A DNA stretch of 64,000 nt, taken from the NCBI GenBank assembly GCA_026315105.1, contig CM048755.1, forward strand, positions 216,120,333 to 216,184,332, read 5' to 3'. The stretch comes from Locusta migratoria. Taxonomy: Eukaryota > Arthropoda > Insecta > Orthoptera > Acrididae. The translations under genes and the position numbers were made by a program. This document shows positions 11,836-22,226 of the stretch, one piece after another (position 1 is the first letter of the stretch; the number at the start of each line of letters is the position of its first letter). The notes below the pieces were generated by a model that was not told the origin of the DNA, made no database searches, and saw only the letters and a list, made by a program, of their open reading frames with translations.

Positions 11836-12950
11836 CAGTATGTACCGAAAATGTTGTCGGGCATGCCACAGGTATTGCAGTCACACCAGCGACACCATAG
11901 GGGCATCTATTGTCAGCAGTGTTTGTGGCAACACATTTCCAGGCTAGAAGGGTTTGCAGAGGGCTATACTACTTCACACAAAATGCATGAGTGCGAGGTT
12001 ACAGAAGTGAGTGGGACACTCTTACTTTTACATGAGACTAGTAGTAATGTCTCGAAGCAGAAACAAGAGAAACCATCCTCCTTGGCGTGTATGTCTTTAT
12101 ACATACTGCTGTCTATGTCCCACAACTAATTATGTAGATGTATTGCATTAATAAATAATAATTTTGTCATTAGACTACTGTTTCATTGCTGACAGAACAA
12201 AATCACTACATGATAACTGTAAACAAGTCTACCTTCAAAACAAATTCTGTAAGTGCGCAAACTTTTTTATGAGCAAAAGTGAAATTATATTCTGTTTTCG
12301 CTCAGACATGTGACTGCAGCGCTGTTGCTGAGAGAAGCACAAAACAGAGGTGAGCGAGAGTGAAGCATTTACAGACTGGGGCAGCTTGTAGGTATTGCCC
12401 TGCAATACGAAATGTTTTCCAACCTTCACGGACAACACAACGCCTCACCAATACCCTGGCAATTACCTGCAACATCAACAAAATATTGACCATCCATATT
12501 GAAATATTGCCATGTATTGCAGTCATATTGTAACAATATTGACGACAATGCCATTTCAGCCAAATATTTTACTAAAATGTTGCCCATGTAAATGTACCTT
12601 TAGAAAATGCAATAATGCTATTCTCCAATTACATAATGGTTGAAAGGACATTAGACTTTGCATTCAGTAAAAATAAAATAAAGATTATATGCCCTGGTAA
12701 ATAATATAAAAAATAACAAAGAAGAATGTGTGAAGGAGTTAATTAACTATCTGAATTTCAGAAGCCCTCTGTATACTTATTTTACAATGAGCGGTAGACG
12801 AAGCATAATCAAAAGATGAGAAAAAAAGATTTATGATGAGGAAGATGTGTAACTCCCCCACAAAACAAATCCGTCTTCTGATCTAGTGCTAGATTGTAAA
12901 ATATTCTGATGTTTTTGAAGTGAATGTTTGTAAAATAAGTGTGTGTGTGT
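11836..12950. other. No gene seen; probable makorin upstream intron
   Basis: The sequence is A/T-rich and unique-looking, with no long open frame, no recognised element and no convincing exon. It lies just upstream of the makorin CCCH exon and so is probably intron. Confidence 0.5.
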
Positions 12951-13009
12951 GGTTTTTTTTTTTTTTTTTTTTGTAGCAATTCTTCCTCCTCAAAGCTTTA
13001 TTGTTGCAG
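12950..13009 (+). promoter_or_regulatory. Splice acceptor of makorin CCCH exon
   Basis: A GT repeat and a run of about 20 T (12953-12972) precede a TTGTTGCAG acceptor at 13001-13009. A second AG at 12975-12976 follows the T run directly. The later site was preferred because the reading frame that joins to the zinc finger (VKPC...) starts right after it. Confidence 0.65.
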
Positions 13010-13166
13010 GGTAAAACCATGTCGGCTGTACAATTTTGGAAAAGGCAAATGTCCATTTGGGGATAAATGTTTCTACCTGCACTCATTGCCAGATGGAACG
13101 AAACCGGAGCAATCAGATATCAGAAGACCAAAACGTCTCAATGCGGAAGGGTTGGCACATTTTCAG
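13010..13166 (+). CDS. Makorin-like E3 ubiquitin ligase, penultimate exon with C-terminal CCCH finger
   Basis: Makorins are RING-type E3 ubiquitin ligases with several CCCH fingers; the last one lies C-terminal to the RING. This exon encodes 52 residues (frame from 13011) with a CX9CX5CX3H finger: KPCR, then KCPFGDKC and FYLH, followed by LPDG. That spacing and the FG-x-x-CFY-x-H-x-x-PDG pattern are what I know of the fourth makorin finger. The exon ends with CAG followed by GTAAT at 13167, and the phase is 0. The RING and earlier fingers are not visible upstream in the window, so the rest of the gene lies to the left. The makorin call is based on this one finger and the LWDF motif in the next exon; another CCCH protein is possible. 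Confidence 0.78.
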
Positions 13167-13689
13167 GTAATTTGAAGTTTTACTGAAAAATATTTCATTA
13201 GACAAGCTCAAGAAAAGTCTGAAATTAAAATGACAAACATTAGCATTGTGAAAACTGAGTCCTGTATCTTCCATAATGACCATAATGTGTTACTCCAATG
13301 ATTCAATTAGAGAATAAGATTATTTGACTGTTTTTTGAAGGTACCTTGAATGGTTAATTACACTATCTTATGTTCCTAACATGTATCTGCGCCCATGAGA
13401 GAGAGGGGGGGGGGATTCAAATAATGTGGAAGGTTGCTGAAGTGATGTCTTGGTGGCACAATGTCTGTCCATCACTTGACAGCATGATGCTCCTCTGCAG
13501 TTGTAAAGTTTGTTCAAAGTGGTACGTTGGTTTGGAATTTACATTTTGAAAAAGTTTGCAACAGTTGTGTAGTATCCCATTGTAGAAATATGTAAAAATT
13601 CTTGAAAAAATCTTTTTATTTCATAATGAATGAAAAAATGAATAAAACAGGGTTTCAGCTGTATTTTAGAGATCCAAATGTTGTTGTGA

Positions 13690-13830
13690 TCACTACATCT
13701 GCATGACTACTATGCATTTCCCATACAAGTGTCCAGCATAGGGTTCATTGAATCATTTCAGATTACTAATCTACTGTTCCTCTCTTGAATGGCATACTGG
13801 AAAAATGAACTCTGTAATCTCAGGGTGTGT
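13690..13830 (-). mobile_element. 3' end fragment of a CR1/L2-like LINE
   Basis: The sequence CTACATCTGCATGACTAC followed by a stretch related to the 3' ends at 31150-31260 (-) and 61500-61565 (+) marks the tail of the same LINE family. It is non-coding and diverged. Confidence 0.5.
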
Positions 13831-13904
13831 AAACCCTAGGACAACTTCGAAATCTGGGAAACACATGGGAATTTTTTCATTCAGAAAAAGTCTGGAAAAT
13901 ACTG

Positions 13905-13907
<3 letters not shown>

Positions 13908-13949
<42 letters not shown>
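13908..13949. repeat. (CT)n microsatellite
   Basis: Twenty-one CT units in the makorin intron. Confidence 0.97.
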
Positions 13950-13952
<3 letters not shown>

Positions 13953-14991
13953 AGAATTCTGGGAATTGTTCATTGTTTTACATATGTTGAATTTTTGTAA
14001 TTTAGACAAGTATAATTTTACTTCAGTCCACTTCTGCGGAAAAATATTACAGTAATAAAACATAAGAATGAAAACACAAGAAATACTTTAGTTACAAGAA
14101 AATGTGTGATTTTCAGCAACATAACACAGTGCACACAAATGCTCCTGCCAACAGCAAAATAATGAGCTTCTAGTGACCACATTTCGGTGATAGCACACTT
14201 CAGGAGTGACTCACTACCCGACCAACTGATAGCTGTTGCTACAGTCATGCTATCATGATCTGTTGAGAGTCCAGGGTGCCCATTTCTCCTGATTATTTAT
14301 TTAGCTAGTGAATCCAATGGTGCAGTAATTTGTCACAAACCCTTCACTCTTTTTCCTATTGCAATAAATATCAATTAATAGCAGATCTGAGGTATAACTC
14401 TTCAGAACAATCTAAAGAGAAAAGTTGTAGTTTCGTGTGATTACAGTGTAGCATAGTGATTTGAAGTGTTTTTTCTGAAGCTGAAGGTGGCAGTTATGTA
14501 GCTTGGGGGAAAAAGTTTGATTTTGACAACCATATTTACTCAAATATAAGCTGCAATTTTTTTCTTGTTTTTGGGATCCTAAAATATCCCTGCTTCTTAC
14601 AATCTAGTGCAAAACAAACAGATATTCTGTAAAATTGCGCTATGACCAATCGCAACTTTATAGTAGAAGATGAATCTGCTTTTCTCTTAGTTCTGACCAC
14701 TGAATCAATGCAGCGAAGGAAAAAGAAATTCAGTATTGCTCATCTTCAAATGTAGCAGCATATTAAATGTTTGTAGGAGAAAGAATAGAAGAAAAAAAAG
14801 AGGGGGGGGGGGGAGAGTGAGTATAAATTTCATTAAATTAATAGCAATAATGCACAAGGCTCGAGAATTTTCCCACGAATTGGTAGCTGTGAATGTCATG
14901 CTTATTGAATATGTGGTTATGCAGGCACAGCTTTAAAATACAGTTTTGCAACTCAGAAATATTTGCATACGTTTTTACATTCACATAACCA

Positions 14992-16690
14992 GTGACTGAC
15001 TTACTTCCTGTTGCTCCCTCTGGAGCATAGGGCCTTGACGAAATTCCTCCACACAGTAGTCTACAGTTCCTGGGCATCCAGGAACTCTCAGTCGTCTTAT
15101 CAACCTCGGAGATTTCCTTTTCGATCGACCTTCTCTGTGTCATCTTTGGTCAACCTTGCTTCCTGGTGCCTCAAGGGTTCCAGGCTAGTGCCACCCTCTT
15201 GACAGCTCCATCTGGCTTCCGTAGGGTGTGCCCGATTCAGCAACATTTCTTCTTCTTGATCTCTGGATAATCAATTGCCTGCTGATTGGTCATGCTCCAA
15301 AAAACTTCATTGAGATAATGTGCGGCCACCTCACATTTGTTATTCGATGCAGACATTTATTTATGAACACTTACAGGTGATTGTTTATTTGGTATGTAAT
15401 TTTCCATGTCTCACAGCCATATAAAAGAATCAACTTAACATTTCTGTTGCAGAGGTGGAGCCTAGTCTTCCTGGAGATGTTTCTATTTTTCCACACAGGG
15501 TAAAGCTGGACAAATGCACCATTTGCCTTCTGGATATGGCTTTGAAAATCTTCCTGTGCTCCCCATCTGTTATTACTATATTTCCAAGGTAGAGGAAGGA
15601 CTCAACCCTCTCAATTTCCATCCCATTTACTGTCAGGCTGGCCACAACATCAGGAATTATCCTCATCTCTTTGGTCTTGTTTGTGTTGATTATGAGACCT
15701 GCACATTCCACTTCGAATCCTTTATACAATTCAGAATGACTCGCGACAGTACTTTGCTTGAAATGGAGAGCAAGGTGGTACCCCTCCATTTATTACAGTA
15801 TGTTGTATCCCCTTTTTACGGACTCCGGTTGTTCTGTAAGCAGATAGCTTACAGAACATTTCTTATTGTGGTCTTGAACGTAGCAGTCAGTAACTTACCA
15901 GAAATCAGCTTCCACTCCATAAGACTTCTCATTGCATTTCTATTGAGCAGCAAACCCACTCCATCCCTGTGTGAATACAGAAATGTAATTCCATCTGTTG
16001 TCTGTAGCTCACTAAGTCCTGCCCACTCACCTTGCTCAATCCCAAAACATTCAACCATAGTTATTCAATTCCAATGTCACTTGTTTGTCTGCTTTTCTCT
16101 CTCAAGGCCCTCACATTCCAGAAGCCAATTTTCATGGTTCTCTTCATGCGATAGTCCCTTGTCAGATTACCGATCCGGTTTTGTTCTTTCGTTTCAGTTT
16201 CTGTTATCCGCTTGTTTAAAAAGAGCGAGTAATTAGCCCACTGCTTCAGAGTGCGCTGATATGGCTGCCATCTTTAGCCTGGGCCACCAGGCTGATTAGC
16301 CTTTAAAGATCCCTCTTCATCACAAGGCAGTGTTTCCTTTCCTGATTTGCCCTCAAGAGGGAGAGGGGGGCCTCCTCCACCAGTTGTGCTGTACCAAATG
16401 TGTTCAACACCGAAGCTGTTGTTAGGGACTTCGCCATTAGCCTGGCAAGGGTTAATAATAGTAAGGAAAAAGAGAGAGGTTTAGGATAGGATAGAATAGG
16501 TGGCAGGCTAATGATAGGTCATTTTGGAACACACTTCATCTTGCTCCTTCCCTTTGGCCTATCTGGCATGGGTAACCCTTCTGGTAGCTACGCTACTGCT
16601 GGCGTAGCCCTCCGGATCCAGAGCACACAAACCTCCTTGTCCGCACAGACAGTGCTACATTAAGGCGATGTCCCCTGATGAGGACATAAC
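14992..16690 (-). pseudogene. RTE-like LINE, antisense, internally deleted
   Basis: On the minus strand, 16058-15849 reads as an endonuclease segment (GELRTT-like wording, YSHRDGVGLLLNRNA, SLMEWKLISG). The part 15789-15430 reads as the RT C-terminal segment (LIINTNKTKEMR, VESFLYLGNIV). The region between these domains in a full element is missing, with the junction around 15800-15840. The part 16160-16690 looks like the 5' leader, and 14992-15430 the 3' end. A 240-residue plus-strand open frame (15514-16236) is merely its antisense. It lies in the makorin intron and is dead. Confidence 0.7.
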
Positions 16691-17479
16691 CAGTAAGGGG
16701 TGAGAAAATATGGGAGTGAATTTATAGCTGAAATTGAAGCAATTGTTTTTGGTTTGGTGTTTTTGCCAGTGAATGTTACTGATTGTTGCCATTCCTTGTG
16801 ATTATGGCAACAGTACTAACTGATTCACTGATGGTCTACCTGGTCCCATGATTTAATTACAGAACACTAATTATTTGAAACTTTGATTATTAGACATTAA
16901 GATTGCTTGGCGGATTGTTGTGTCGAAGCAAAGTTTTTGTATAATCAAAACCTCGTATTTAATTTCATATTTCTTCAGAATGCAGTTTGTCTCCTTTCTC
17001 ATTTTGACCGTAAGACAGGACAGGTTACACATTCACACACTTGCTTGTCAGGAATTTATTGACGTGTTTCTACGAACATTTCATCATTTGTAAGTTCATG
17101 GTTAAGTTAAACATAATAGCATAGAAAAATTAAGACTGATACACAGATTTGTTTACATCTGGAAAAACTTGGTGACTGTCTACTATGGTACACAATTAGC
17201 CACACGTTACCTGTGATTCATTGTACTGTTTCTAATAACTACTGCCTAAACCTAAAAAGTATTTTCACCAAAATAATTTTGCTTCAGCTTGACTCGAACC
17301 CAACTACTGTAAATGTATCTTCATCCATTCTACTTAGTTTATATATCATATTAGAATGGATCTACTTTGAGTGTCTCTGCCTGGCTTCTGCAATTTATTG
17401 GGGTGGTTCTGTAGGTGCATAGAGGCACAACTTGGCTAGTGCACCAAGCATTTTGTTATTGCATTTGGAAAGTGTGCAC

Positions 17480-17960
17480 CACATGCTTTATTTATTTATA
17501 ATCATCATGTTCTGCAGGACTGATTTGAGGAGCAAGTATCTATGGTCATTGAATGAGTCAGTACATCAGATTGTAACAAAGTAGTAGTAATTGATGAAGT
17601 GAAACTTAGAGCAATCTTAAGCTCACAACAGGTCTAAGCATGAATTAAAAGAAGCAACAATGTAACACAGAAATTAGCTTTTTTTTTAATTCTTCAAGGA
17701 ATTGCTTGACAAACTAGAAAGAGTGAGCCATGAGGAAACTTTTCAATTTATCCTTGAAAGTTTGTGGTTTACTACCTAGCTTTTTGTATTCTTGTGGCAG
17801 TTTATAAAAAATGGATGCCGCAGAATACTGCACACCTTTCTGCACAAGGGATCAGTAGGTGTGAACAAAATGTCAGATTTTGTCTAGAATTAACTGAATG
17901 AAAGCTGCCAACTCTTGGTAATAACCAAATATCAACAACAAACAACATGTATTGAGGGGC
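17480..17960 (-). pseudogene. LINE reverse transcriptase C-terminus remnant
   Basis: The minus-strand translation around 17640-17870 shows KGVQYSA-like, FYKLPQEYKKL and SFLMAHSFYS-like wording in shifted frames. This is the usual C-terminal end of CR1/jockey-type ORF2 proteins. It is short and damaged. Confidence 0.5.
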
Positions 17961-18039
17961 CAGTGTCAGAATTCCCAGGCTACTAAACTAGGATCAACAA
18001 GAGGTATGCAAGCATACGCCCCACTCATACCCCCATATC

Positions 18040-18408
18040 TGTACAATAAATACCCAAGTGGTTTAAATCATACCTAACTGGAAGAGTTCAGAAAGTTGAT
18101 ATAAGTAATTCACATTATATATAAATAAATAAAAACAGCCGAGTCCTCAAACTGGGGGAACTATCAAGCATGGGGTGCCACAGGATTCGGTACTGGGACC
18201 TTTCCTGTTCTTAATATATATTAATGATTTGCCTCTCTATATTCATAAAGATGCCAAGCTTGTTGTCTTTGCTGATGATACAAGTATCACTATCACACCC
18301 GAATCACAAGAATTAACTGATGGAAATTGTCAATGAAGTATTTCAGAGAATTATTAGGTGGTTCTCTGTAAATGGACTCTCTATCCAAATTTTGGGAAAG
18401 GGGAAAAA

Positions 18409-18451
<43 letters not shown>

Positions 18452-19315
18452 TATATTGAGTTTCACACAATAAATGGCATCACACCATTAATTAATATTG
18501 ACTTCAACAAGAAATCTATAGCTAAGGTAGAATATTCAAAATTTTTAGGCTTATGCATTGATGAGAAATTGAATTGGGAGAAACACATTGAAGACCTGCT
18601 GAAATGTTTGAGCTCAGATACTTATGCTATTAGGGTGATTGCAAACTTTGGTGATGTACAACTCAGCAAACTAGCATACTATGCCTATTTTTATTCTCTG
18701 CTTTCTTGTGGCATCATATTCTGGGGTAATTCATCATTTAGTAAGAAAGTATTCATTGCCCAAAAGCGGGTCATCAGAATAATTGCTGGAGCCCACCCAA
18801 GATCATCCTGCAGACAATTATTTAAGGATCTAGGAATCTTCACAGTAGCTTCACAATATATATATTCAGTTATGAAATTTGTTGTTAACAATCCAACTGA
18901 ATTCAAATGTAACAGTAGTGTGCATAGCTACAACACTAGGAGAAGAGGATGACCTACACTATTCAAGGTTACATTTAGCTCTGTTACAGAAAAGGGTTAA
19001 TTATTCTGCCACAAAATTCTTTGGTCACTTACCAAGTAGTATCAAAATTCTGACAGATAGCCAACTAGCATTTAAAAATAAATTAAGAGAATTTCTGAAT
19101 GGCAATTCCTTCTACACATTAGATGAATTTCTAGATAAAAGTTAGTACTTTAGGGGAAAAAAAAAATAAAAATAAAAAAATTTAAAATAAAATATTCAAA
19201 TATTGAGTGTCATGTAATATTATGTATACACACATTTCATTTAACTGACACGTTCCACATCATTACGAGGTCTCGTATTCATCATCTATGGAACAAGTAT
19301 TAATCTAATCTTTTT
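18040..19315 (+). pseudogene. CR1/jockey-like LINE, 3' half of reverse transcriptase and 3' end
   Basis: The coding remnant starts near GVPQ-D-SVLGPFLFLIYINDL (about 18170-18230) and FADDTSITI (about 18270). It continues after a CA microsatellite through FLGLCIDEKLNWEKHIE, CGIIFWGNSS, RVIRIIAGAHPRSSCRQLF and the C-terminus NYSATKFFGHLPSSIK...FLDKS. The 3' tail at 19246-19312 (ACGTTCCACATCATTACGA, then an AATCTAATCT end) recurs in reverse at about 21430-21503 and as an isolated fragment at 59338-59410. At least two frame changes are present. Confidence 0.8.
18412..18450. repeat. (AC)n microsatellite inside LINE coding remnant
   Basis: About 19 AC units; they add Thr-His repeats to the open frame. 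Confidence 0.96.
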
Positions 19316-19419
19316 GATTCGGAGGAGTTACCCAAAAAAATAAAATAAAAATAAAATAAAACACCATATGTCATAAGCAAATAAATATGTGCAAAATAGA
19401 CTACTTTTTATACTGAACT

Positions 19420-19770
19420 ATCACTTATTTTAGAAATGGTAAGCACTGCAGTATTTCATTTTTGAACAAGATCATGAACATGGGCTTTCCATAACAGCTA
19501 CTATCTATCTGAATGCCTAGACATTTCAACTGTTCAGTCTTATAATGTGCCCATTCTGTGTAATCAAAAGCCAGTTTTTGTTGTATTATGTATTAGGAAC
19601 TGTAAACACTGAGTTTTACTGTGATTTAGCAGCAGTTTATTTTCTACAAGCCATGTAATTATTTCTTTAACTGCATAATTACATACTGCATCATTGTTGT
19701 TAACATCTTTCACTACAAAGCTAGTGTCATCAGCAAAGATCAATATCTTAGAAATACCTGTTATACTTGG
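19420..19770 (-). pseudogene. LINE reverse transcriptase fragment (palm/thumb)
   Basis: The minus strand reads ILIFADDTSFVVKD, then WLVENKLLLNHSKTQCLQF, which is the catalytic FADD box and the following segment of a CR1/jockey-like RT. It is a short isolated piece. Confidence 0.7.
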
Positions 19771-19935
19771 AAGACATATCTGCCTCACTATTCTCCAGGA
19801 GATGAAATGGCACAGACATGAGATGGACAAAATCATTCAGATTGCAGAAATCGTGAAACAATGCTGACAAAAACTGTAGACCATTGTCAAAGATTGACTG
19901 TGGCAATCCTTTCATCATGAAAACTTGCATTGGTA
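19771..19935 (-). pseudogene. Gypsy-type integrase core fragment
   Basis: The minus strand reads GLPQSIFDNGLQFLS, DFCNLNDFVHLMSVPFH and ENSEAD. This matches the integrase core pattern GxPxxIxSDNGxQFxS...FCxxNxxxHxxSxPxHPxSNGxAER, with the expected SDNG damaged to FDNG. It directly adjoins the microsatellite at 19941. Confidence 0.65.
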
Positions 19936-19939
19936 GCTT

Positions 19940-19940
<1 letters not shown>

Positions 19941-20027
<87 letters not shown>
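19941..20027. repeat. Compound (CA)n(GA)n microsatellite
   Basis: About 15 CA units followed by about 28 GA units without interruption. Confidence 0.97.
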
Positions 20028-20028
<1 letters not shown>

Positions 20029-20682
20029 ATGTACATTACATATTTGAAATTTCACAATGCAGTGTGACGAGTGGGATGCCAAGGAAGCCCATGTAGTTGT
20101 GGTATCCACTGTGTCTCATTTGTGTAGTGAATAGTGCAACTATGTAGTGAGCAGGATATCCAGTTTTTAAACCCAGTCATGCACAAATTTTTGAATTGAA
20201 TTACATCCGTGTCCACTTGTTTATGTGTAGAAACATTATAAAGTTTCTGGGGTACACATTTTATTGTGTGTCCACAGGAAATATGATGATGACGTGTGTT
20301 TGGATTGCAATCAAACTTGATCTTTCCAATGTTTTGTCTTATATTGTTTGAACCTTGTGTACATTGTTTTAAATGCAGATAAATAGTTCATCCATTACCT
20401 AATGAAATTTTTGTAGCGTTTACCCCCCCCCTGCCATTTCATAAATCATGAACTTCAAATCTCTTACCACCAGGTGGGGTCAGCATGACCCCATAATACA
20501 GCTCAAAATGTTACAGAATTTCTAATGGATGTCCTGTATTCTGCAAATTAACTAGGGTAGTAGCAGTGTCTCATAAGCTTATGCTGGCCCCACGTGGTAT
20601 TAAGTGGGTTAAGCATGTAGTTATAGAGTTATTTTAGGTTGTTTTGGTATATTAAAATCATCTGTTTCCAATTTTGTTACAG

Positions 20683-20805
20683 GAGTATGTTCTTTGGGAT
20701 TTTATTGCAATGAGAGATGACCCAGAAAATTACCAGCCAACATTACCTGCACAGTATCCTGCTAGCTTGGATTCATCAAGTACAGAATCTGATACATCAT
20801 ACTGA
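20683..20805 (+). CDS. Makorin-like gene, terminal coding exon
   Basis: This exon follows the acceptor TTGTTACAG in phase 0 and encodes 40 residues starting EYVLWDFIAMRDD and ending STESDTSY before TGA at 20803-20805. The LWDF-x-x-x-RDD segment corresponds to the LWEL/LWDF-x-EERE helix that follows the last finger in makorins. The C-terminus is short and Ser/Thr-acidic, without the long acidic tail known from vertebrate makorin-1. The reading is supported by the matched phase, strong splice sites and downstream poly(A) signals. Confidence 0.75.
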   Translation, partial: EYVLWDFIAMRDDPENYQPTLPAQYPASLDSSSTESDTSY

Positions 20806-20936
20806 TGAGCAACATCTTACACCTTTTGCAATGTAACTTCACTTTCTATACATCATTTGATTTTAACTGCTGCTTTAAATGTTGTTAATGGAATTTATTT
20901 GATTTTTAAAATTATGCAGATATCAACATTGAAATT

Positions 20937-20942
20937 AATAAA
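20937..20942 (+). promoter_or_regulatory. Proximal poly(A) signal AATAAA
   Basis: AATAAA lies 132 bp after the stop codon, in an A/T-rich context. Confidence 0.6.
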
Positions 20943-21310
20943 TACTGTATCTGTTACAGGCCCATCAACTGTTGTGTACACAGTCATCCCAAATAGAAGC
21001 AATAGTAGTGTACAGGAAGACCTGTCGTGAACAAATGAAACTCATATTACAGCAATATGAATGTGGTTCATATAAAACATGGACAAAGTGAACAGTGGGG
21101 GGGGGGGGGGGAGATAAATCGGTTACATATCTACTGTGGCACTGCTGACAGTTGCATATATTAAGTGAAAGCTAGGACATTGATGGGACACACATTGAAT
21201 TTGATCAGTCAGCTCATGGACATACTGTGCTAACACCTTGTATGTTCTTCATTCAATTGTATTAATTTAAAATGTTTGAGTTAATCTGTTCATTGTATCC
21301 ATTGCAAGGT

Positions 21311-21316
21311 AATAAA
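21311..21316 (+). promoter_or_regulatory. Distal poly(A) signal AATAAA
   Basis: AATAAA followed within 20 bp by a GT-containing stretch; a candidate for the end of the long transcript. Confidence 0.6.
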
Positions 21317-21851
21317 GTATGTAAATAACATGTGCAGTTTGATAAGATCTTGGCTGAACAGAATATTACATAATGAGGTGAGAGGAGATAGATAAAAATG
21401 AAGGGAATGTTTGTGTTGATAATGTCAGTATAGATTAGATTAATACTGTTCCATATATAATATATATGACATTTAGTAATGATGTGGAACGTTTCAGTTT
21501 AGTAAATTTTGTCTATATATGACAATCAATATTTTAATTATTTTTTATTGTTTTATTATTATTTTTTATTTGTTTTAAAGTTTTATCTAAAAATTCATCT
21601 ACATTGTAGGAGGAGTTGCCATTCAGAAATTCCTTTAATTTCTTCTTAAATATTAGTTGGCTATGTGTCAGACTGTTGATGCTGCTTGGTAAGTGACCGA
21701 AGACTTTTGCGACAGCATAATTCACTCCTTTCTGTGCCAAAGTTGGATTTAACGTTGAATAGTGAATATCACTCTTTCTCCTAATATTTTAGCTATGCAC
21801 ACTGCTACTAATTTTGAATTGGGTCGGATTGTTAATAACAAATTTCATGAA

Positions 21852-21912
21852 ATAGACGAAGACTACTCACCATGCAAAGGAGCACAGGTGTGACAGCAGC
21901 ACAAATAAATAG

Positions 21913-21944
<32 letters not shown>

Positions 21945-22093
21945 TGCTAGCTTTCGCAGCCTAGCTGCTTCATCAGGCAGAAGGGAAGGAGAGGGAAAAG
22001 GAAACGGTGAGGGTTTTAAGAAAGGGGGTAAGGAGCCATTCCAATCCCGGGAAGGAAAGACTTACCTTGGGGGAAGAAAAGGAAGGTGAACAA

Positions 22094-22147
<54 letters not shown>

Positions 22148-22170
22148 TTACACAGACACAAACACACCTA

Positions 22171-22221
<51 letters not shown>
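21852..22221. mobile_element. CA-rich dispersed element, copy 1, inside the antisense LINE
   Basis: It shares with copies at 24943-25130 and 41258-41697 the start (CTCACC...GGAGCACAGG), a CA microsatellite (21917-21942), the core GCTAGCTTTCGCAGCC...CAGGCAGAAGGGAAGGAGAGG, and the later TCCCGG...GACTTACCTTGGGGG part. A second CA tract is at 22091-22145. It stops at CTAGGCA and passes into (TA)n, lacking the right inverted terminus seen in the 41 kb copy. AATTTCATGAA at 21841-21851 and AATTTCGTGAA at 22222-22232 may be its target duplication, with one mismatch. Confidence 0.75.
22091..22221. repeat. (CA)n and (TA)n microsatellites
   Basis: (CA)n covers 22091-22145 and (TA)n about 22173-22221. 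The TA tract may be an expansion of the ATATATATAT that the related LINE at 18858 has at the same place. Confidence 0.95.

Positions 22222-22226
<5 letters not shown>

Larger units (their letters stand above)
13167..20682 (+). other. Makorin-like gene, last intron (7.5 kb)
   Basis: The donor GTAATT at 13167 and acceptor TTGTTACAG ending at 20682 join in phase 0. The intron contains remnants of RTE, CR1/L2-like and Gypsy elements and several microsatellites, none of which has an intact coding frame. The stretches 13170-13690, 13950-14990, 16690-17480 and 20030-20640 show nothing recognisable. Confidence 0.75.
20806..21335 (+). other. Makorin-like 3' UTR
   Basis: Non-coding sequence after the stop carries two AATAAA signals, so two transcript ends are possible. 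A G run of about 15 lies at 21097-21111. Confidence 0.6.

Noticed and set aside
12975..12976. AG after the T run as makorin acceptor
   Set aside because: Use of this site would add a Ser-rich stretch that does not resemble makorins; the AG at 13008-13009 gives the expected start of the finger exon. Both remain possible.
15514..16236. 240-residue plus-strand open frame
   Set aside because: It is the antisense of RTE endonuclease and RT segments that read sensibly on the minus strand.
18412..18450. Regularly spaced repeats as a possible CRISPR array
   Set aside because: Simple dinucleotide tracts only; no repeat-spacer structure exists anywhere in the window.
19884..20109. Frames made of His-Thr, Arg-Glu or Ser-Leu repeats
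   Set aside because: They are translations of the CA/GA microsatellite.
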